Shown here: in pieces, positions 15,069 through 18,063 of the stretch | Position numbering within the stretch: the first letter of the stretch is position 1 | Layout: the number at the start of each line of letters is the position of its first letter | Origin: Flavobacteriaceae bacterium | Lineage (GTDB): Bacteria; Bacteroidota; Bacteroidia; Flavobacteriales; Flavobacteriaceae | Reading direction: 5' to 3' | NCBI GenBank assembly: GCA_016649785.1 | Contig: JAENXB010000032.1 | Span: forward strand, 1 to 18,063 | Length of the DNA stretch: 18,063 nt | The notes under the pieces: generated by a model | The model's input: only the letters and a program-made list of their open reading frames with translations | Databases searched by the model: none | What the model was told of the DNA's origin: nothing | Position numbers and translations under genes: made by a program

Positions 15069-15093
15069 ATCTCACATCTCACATCTCACATCT
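15069..15093. repeat. Three and a half tandem copies of ATCTCAC
   Basis: Three exact 7-bp units plus a partial fourth (ATCT) lie in the divergent intergenic region, about 50 bp upstream of the -7 box for the exonuclease gene. A change in copy number would alter spacing upstream of that promoter. Confidence 0.8.
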
Positions 15094-15146
15094 AATAGGA
15101 TTTATTCCTTTTATTAGGAAACAATCCAAATTTTGAATAATATTGC

Positions 15147-15154
15147 TACCTTTG
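15147..15154 (+). promoter_or_regulatory. -7 box for the exonuclease/GIY-YIG gene
   Basis: TACCTTTG matches TAnnTTTG exactly, 19 bp before the ATG at 15174. Transcription would start around 15160, which rules out the in-frame TTG at 15159 as a start codon. A TTTTG at 15131 is too close to be a standard -33 box. Confidence 0.6.
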
Positions 15155-15173
15155 AGAATTGAGAAAAACCAAG

Positions 15174-16553
15174 ATGGAAGATCAGTTATTTGCGGTTGTT
15201 GATGTGGAAACCACTGGTGGGGGAATGACCGGAAATCGGCTTACGGAAATATGTGTCGTCTTGTTAAGAGGATCAGTAATTATAGATAAGTACTCCACGT
15301 TGATCGATCCTGAAATACATATTCCCGTTTATATCACTGCTCTCACCGGGATCGATAATAATCTGGTGGCCGATGCGCCAAAATTTCACGAGGTAGCAAA
15401 AGAAATTGAAGAGCTTACCCGGGGTGCGATCTTTGTCGCCCATAATGTGAATTTCGATTACAATGTGCTTCACAATGAATTCAAGGAGCTCGGATTTGAA
15501 TTCCACCGAAAAAAACTATGCACCGTGCGGCTCTCCCGAAAATTGATCCCGGGATTGTTTTCCTATAGCCTTGGCCGTTTGTGTGATTCCATAAATATCC
15601 CCATCATAGACCGTCACCGGGCAGAGGGAGATACAGATGCCACCGTGATCCTGTTCCAGCGATTGCTCTCCCTGGATTCAGGTTGGGAAGTTATTCGGTC
15701 TTTTCTACACGCGCATTCCAAAGAGGCTACCTTGCCGCCTCATATTTCTTCGGAACAGATCCGGGAGCTGCCCGAAGCCCCGGGGATTTATTTATTTAAG
15801 GACAAACAACATAAGGTGATTTATGCCGGGAAAGCCATAAATATCAGGAAGCGCGTACTTTCTCATTTTTATGATAAAATGACGAAGGAATACCAGCTTG
15901 GTCAGGAAACCTACTATATAGATCACGAAACAACCGGGAACGAGCTGATGGCATTACTGCTGGAAGCAGAACATATCCGAAAGCATTATCCCAAATATAA
16001 CCAGGCTCAAAAGCGGCCTGGGATGGTTTATCAAATTATCAGTTACATCAACCAACGGGGGATCATTCAGCTTGCCTTGGGAAAAACCAAAATGACTTCG
16101 GATTCGGTGGGCACTTTTTATAACCGTGCTACAGCTACCGAAAAGCTGGAACAACTTTGTGAGCTTTTTAAACTTTGTCCCCGGTATTGTACGCTTCAAA
16201 GCAATATAGAGATGTGTTCCCATTACCGGATCAGGAACTGCGAGGGAATTTGTGATGGTTCTGAATTGGTTCAGGATTACAATAAAAAGGTAATGGCGGC
16301 CATAGCATCGCTGGGATCGGAAACGCAAAGCTATGTGATCAGGGAAAAAGGGCGTCACTTCAAGGAAGAAGCTTTTGTGCTGATAAAAGAAGGAAGATAC
16401 CAGGGATTTGGATTTGTCGATGTTGATGTTCAAATTGTTGCCGTAGAAGATTACGAACCTTTTTTAAAGTTGCAGGAAGCCACTTACCACACCAATAAGA
16501 TCTTGAGCAACTATTTGCGCAAGCAGGGAAAGCCTAAAATGCTGTTTTTTTGA
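15174..16553 (+). CDS. DnaQ-like 3'-5' exonuclease fused to UvrC-like GIY-YIG nuclease
   Basis: Numbering is for the 459-aa product from the ATG at 15174; a TTG at 15159 is excluded by the -7 box. Residues 6-170 are a DEDDh exonuclease like DNA polymerase III epsilon: DVETTG (D10, E12), HNVNFD (D95), and HRAEGD (H148, D153). Residues 201-280 are a GIY-YIG domain as in UvrC/Cho: PGIYLF (Y206), IYAGKA (Y217), R225 and E257 in NELMALLLE. After it, C339, C348, C356 and C360 follow the UvrC cysteine pattern. UvrB-binding and RNase H-like parts of full UvrC are absent. Such fusions are common in Bacteroidota and Actinobacteria and are thought to act in DNA repair, but their exact job is unsettled. 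The gene is convergent with the MFS gene. Confidence 0.93.
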   Translation: MEDQLFAVVDVETTGGGMTGNRLTEICVVLLRGSVIIDKYSTLIDPEIHIPVYITALTGIDNNLVADAPKFHEVAKEIEELTRGAIFVAHNVNFDYNVLHNEFKELGFEFHRKKLCTVRLSRKLIPGLFSYSLGRLCDSINIPIIDRHRAEGDTDATVILFQRLLSLDSGWEVIRSFLHAHSKEATLPPHISSEQIRELPEAPGIYLFKDKQHKVIYAGKAINIRKRVLSHFYDKMTKEYQLGQETYYIDHETTGNELMALLLEAEHIRKHYPKYNQAQKRPGMVYQIISYINQRGIIQLALGKTKMTSDSVGTFYNRATATEKLEQLCELFKLCPRYCTLQSNIEMCSHYRIRNCEGICDGSELVQDYNKKVMAAIASLGSETQSYVIREKGRHFKEEAFVLIKEGRYQGFGFVDVDVQIVAVEDYEPFLKLQEATYHTNKILSNYLRKQGKPKMLFF

Positions 16554-16604
16554 TCAAAGTGTTTTTCTTTAAACTCTAAAGCCTTCAGACCTTAGGCACT
16601 TTGA
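16554..16604. terminator. Possible weak terminator between convergent genes
   Basis: TCAAAGTG and CACTTTGA form an 8-bp inverted repeat with a 35-base loop in the 57-bp gap. A smaller imperfect stem (AAAGCC with GGCACTTT, two-base bulge) is possible inside, followed by ATTTT. It begins directly after the TGA of the exonuclease gene. The long loop makes the call tentative. Confidence 0.3.
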
Positions 16605-16610
16605 ATTTTC

Positions 16611-17804
16611 CTAATTGTCGGTTGACCTGTTGTTGTTTTTCCGGTACAGGCTCCATAATCCCAATGCGGGCCCTGCTGCAAGAATAGGGAAAACATACAG
16701 GGGATCTATCACGCTAAGAAGAAAAGTAATGAGTTGAATGCTGAGAATGGTGATGGCAAAGCCAATGGAATTGACAATTGTCAGGGCAGTTCCTTTGGAT
16801 TCTGCAGCTGCGTTATTTGCGATAAGGGTAGAGAAGAGTGGGGAATCGGCTACTACCATTAAACCCCAAAAGATCAAAAAGCTTATGAGCAAAACCCCGG
16901 AATCCTGTAAAAAAATAAGGGGAGAAATAATACAACAGCATCCGGAGAGGAGCAGGGCAGTAGCAGCTGTCCTTTTTGTTCCCCATTTTTGTGAAATATA
17001 TCCACCCGCAACACAAGCCAATCCTCCAAGGCCGATGATCAAAAATGAGAGAAGGGGAATGTTGAAATAGGTTTCAGGGTGGAGTAGGCTGTAGCTCCCC
17101 AACATGACAGGGACAAAAGCCCAGAAAGAAAATAATTCCCACATATGGCCAAAATACCCGAAAGCTGCCTCACGAAATTTCTTATTTTTAAAGACATTTA
17201 AAAAAGCGAAAAAGTCAATTCCTGTACCGGCTTTTCTGTAAGGCCCCTGAGGAACTAAAAACAGGATCAAAAAACCTCCCAAAACAGAGATTGCCGAGGT
17301 GGAAAGAATCACCAGTTTCCAGGGAAGGCCACCGCTTCCGGTAAAGGTTTTTAGCAAATGCGGGAAAGCTGTGCCCACAACAAGGGCGCCAACGAGGAAT
17401 CCGAGAGATTTTCCCAGTCCTTTCCTGTAATAATCGGCGGCTATTTTCATTCCAACCGGGTAGATCCCAGCCAGGGAAATGCCGGTAAGAAACCGCCAAA
17501 GGAGGAGGCTGCTGAGGTCATTGCCCTTTAGGATGATCCCCAAATTAAATACTGCCCCAAAAAGGGCGCAAATAAAAAACACTTTTGAGGGTGGAAACCT
17601 GTCAGCCAGGCTTAAAAATGCAAAAATGAGCGTACCCGTTATAAAACCAAACTGCACCGCCGAGGTTAGATGCCCAAGGGCATAAGGCTCGAGGCCATAG
17701 GTTTGCAGCAGGTCGCTCATTACTCCATTCCCCGCAAACCAAAGAGAGGTGCAGCAAAACTGGGAGAACACGATGATGGGGAGGACATGTTTTTTAAAAT
17801 TCAT
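16611..17804 (-). CDS. Major facilitator superfamily (MFS) transporter
   Basis: This 397-aa, very hydrophobic protein has a spacing that fits twelve transmembrane helices in two halves. The first loop carries the MFS motif-A-like LADRFPPSKVF (residues 66-76), and helix 4-5 carries RFLTGISLAGIYPVGMKIAADYY (near 104-126), the usual signature of the N-terminal half. WGTKRTAATALLLSG near 266-280 marks the start of the C-terminal half. The N-terminal half resembles the nitrate/cyanate/organic-anion type of MFS carrier, but I cannot name the substrate. Length is normal and no start problem is seen. The gene ends with TAG, 57 bp from the convergent exonuclease gene, and begins 37 bp after the lysozyme gene on the same strand, so the two may be co-transcribed. 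Confidence 0.9.
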   Translation of the reverse strand: MNFKKHVLPIIVFSQFCCTSLWFAGNGVMSDLLQTYGLEPYALGHLTSAVQFGFITGTLIFAFLSLADRFPPSKVFFICALFGAVFNLGIILKGNDLSSLLLWRFLTGISLAGIYPVGMKIAADYYRKGLGKSLGFLVGALVVGTAFPHLLKTFTGSGGLPWKLVILSTSAISVLGGFLILFLVPQGPYRKAGTGIDFFAFLNVFKNKKFREAAFGYFGHMWELFSFWAFVPVMLGSYSLLHPETYFNIPLLSFLIIGLGGLACVAGGYISQKWGTKRTAATALLLSGCCCIISPLIFLQDSGVLLISFLIFWGLMVVADSPLFSTLIANNAAAESKGTALTIVNSIGFAITILSIQLITFLLSVIDPLYVFPILAAGPALGLWSLYRKNNNRSTDN

Positions 17805-17840
17805 TTAATTTGCAGTTTTTTAGTTGGTTTAATGTCTTCA

Positions 17841-18063
17841 TTATAAACCAGATATACATAGTTGCACAAGATCCTCCATTTCTCCATTGAAGGAATTCCC
17901 ATCAACATAAGCATTAATTCCTTTTATCCGCATTTTATGGCTGAACTGATGGAACTTCCAGTCAACATCAATGATTTTGTGTGGTCCGGAATATGCGGCA
18001 ATCCATAAGGGATATGCCTCGATCCGGTCTTTTAAATAAAGCTGGTAAAAATTGCTCCCGGTA
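17841..18063 (-). CDS. GH25 lysozyme, C-terminal part (cut by window edge)
   Basis: The last 73 codons of a minus-strand gene lie here, ending with TAA at 17841-17843; the start is beyond 18063. The frame reads YPLWIAAYSGPHKI (residues 17-30 of the visible part), then DWKFHQFSH (34-42), GINAYVDGNSFNG (48-60) and a short tail. This is the standard end of a glycoside hydrolase family 25 muramidase: the LPLWIA strand, the W-x-F-x-Q strand and the GI-x-x-x-VD-x-N-x-FNG ending. The enzyme should cleave the beta-1,4 bond between N-acetylmuramic acid and N-acetylglucosamine in peptidoglycan. The visible tail lacks the common extra binding repeats. Location, signal peptide and N-terminal catalytic residues cannot be seen. 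Confidence 0.85.
   Translation of the reverse strand, partial: TGSNFYQLYLKDRIEAYPLWIAAYSGPHKIIDVDWKFHQFSHKMRIKGINAYVDGNSFNGEMEDLVQLCISGL

Noticed and set aside
14929..15117. 62-codon plus-strand frame upstream of the exonuclease gene
   Set aside because: Its second half is a translation of the REP-like hairpin and the ATCTCAC array, so it is not a protein.

Overview
The window looks like chromosomal DNA from a member of the Bacteroidota, most likely the Flavobacteriaceae. The evidence is low G+C, genes with no clear Shine-Dalgarno sequence, Bacteroidota-type -7 boxes (TAnnTTTG) a short distance before several starts, and familiar flavobacterial gene families. I cannot name a genus. No tRNA, rRNA, CRISPR array, complete insertion sequence or phage module is visible.

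Left part (1-2600): a class II Fic protein gene on the minus strand. Its promoter and first codons are covered by six copies of a 17-bp direct repeat, arranged as two triplets with identical internal spacing. Next to it lie the broken 3' end of a sensor histidine kinase, a perfect 54-bp palindrome that begins inside the stop codon of that fragment, and a seven-copy array of AAAATTC. Several small repeat families make this the most restructured part of the window.

Centre-left (2600-7500): a TIGR01212-type radical SAM gene faces away from a secreted DNase I-like endonuclease/exonuclease/phosphatase gene. An EcsC-family gene follows, convergent with a membrane-anchored zinc metallopeptidase of the YpfJ/KPN_02809 family. 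The roughly 960-bp gap after that holds a small, apparently frameshifted membrane-protein ORF, a strong stem-loop and a terminator.

Centre (7500-13800): a compact minus-strand operon reads GbsR/MarR-type regulator, periplasmic adaptor lipoprotein, HAE1-type RND permease and TolC/NodT-type outer-membrane lipoprotein, with gaps of 10-18 bp. Together these form a complete tripartite efflux pump with its own regulator. A 20-bp near-palindrome directly upstream of the -7 box is a good operator candidate, and a terminator closes the operon at 7467-7499.

Right part (13800-18063): a luciferase-like flavin monooxygenase gene with a terminator, a DnaQ-type exonuclease fused to a UvrC-like GIY-YIG nuclease that keeps a UvrC-like cysteine cluster, an MFS transporter, and the C-terminal 73 residues of a GH25 lysozyme cut by the window edge.

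Most genes are ordinary accessory or housekeeping genes. The features that stand out are the repeat-coated Fic promoter, a heptamer repeat family lying just after stop codons, the palindrome fused to the kinase remnant, the candidate GbsR operator, and the probable Fe-S site in the exonuclease/GIY-YIG fusion.
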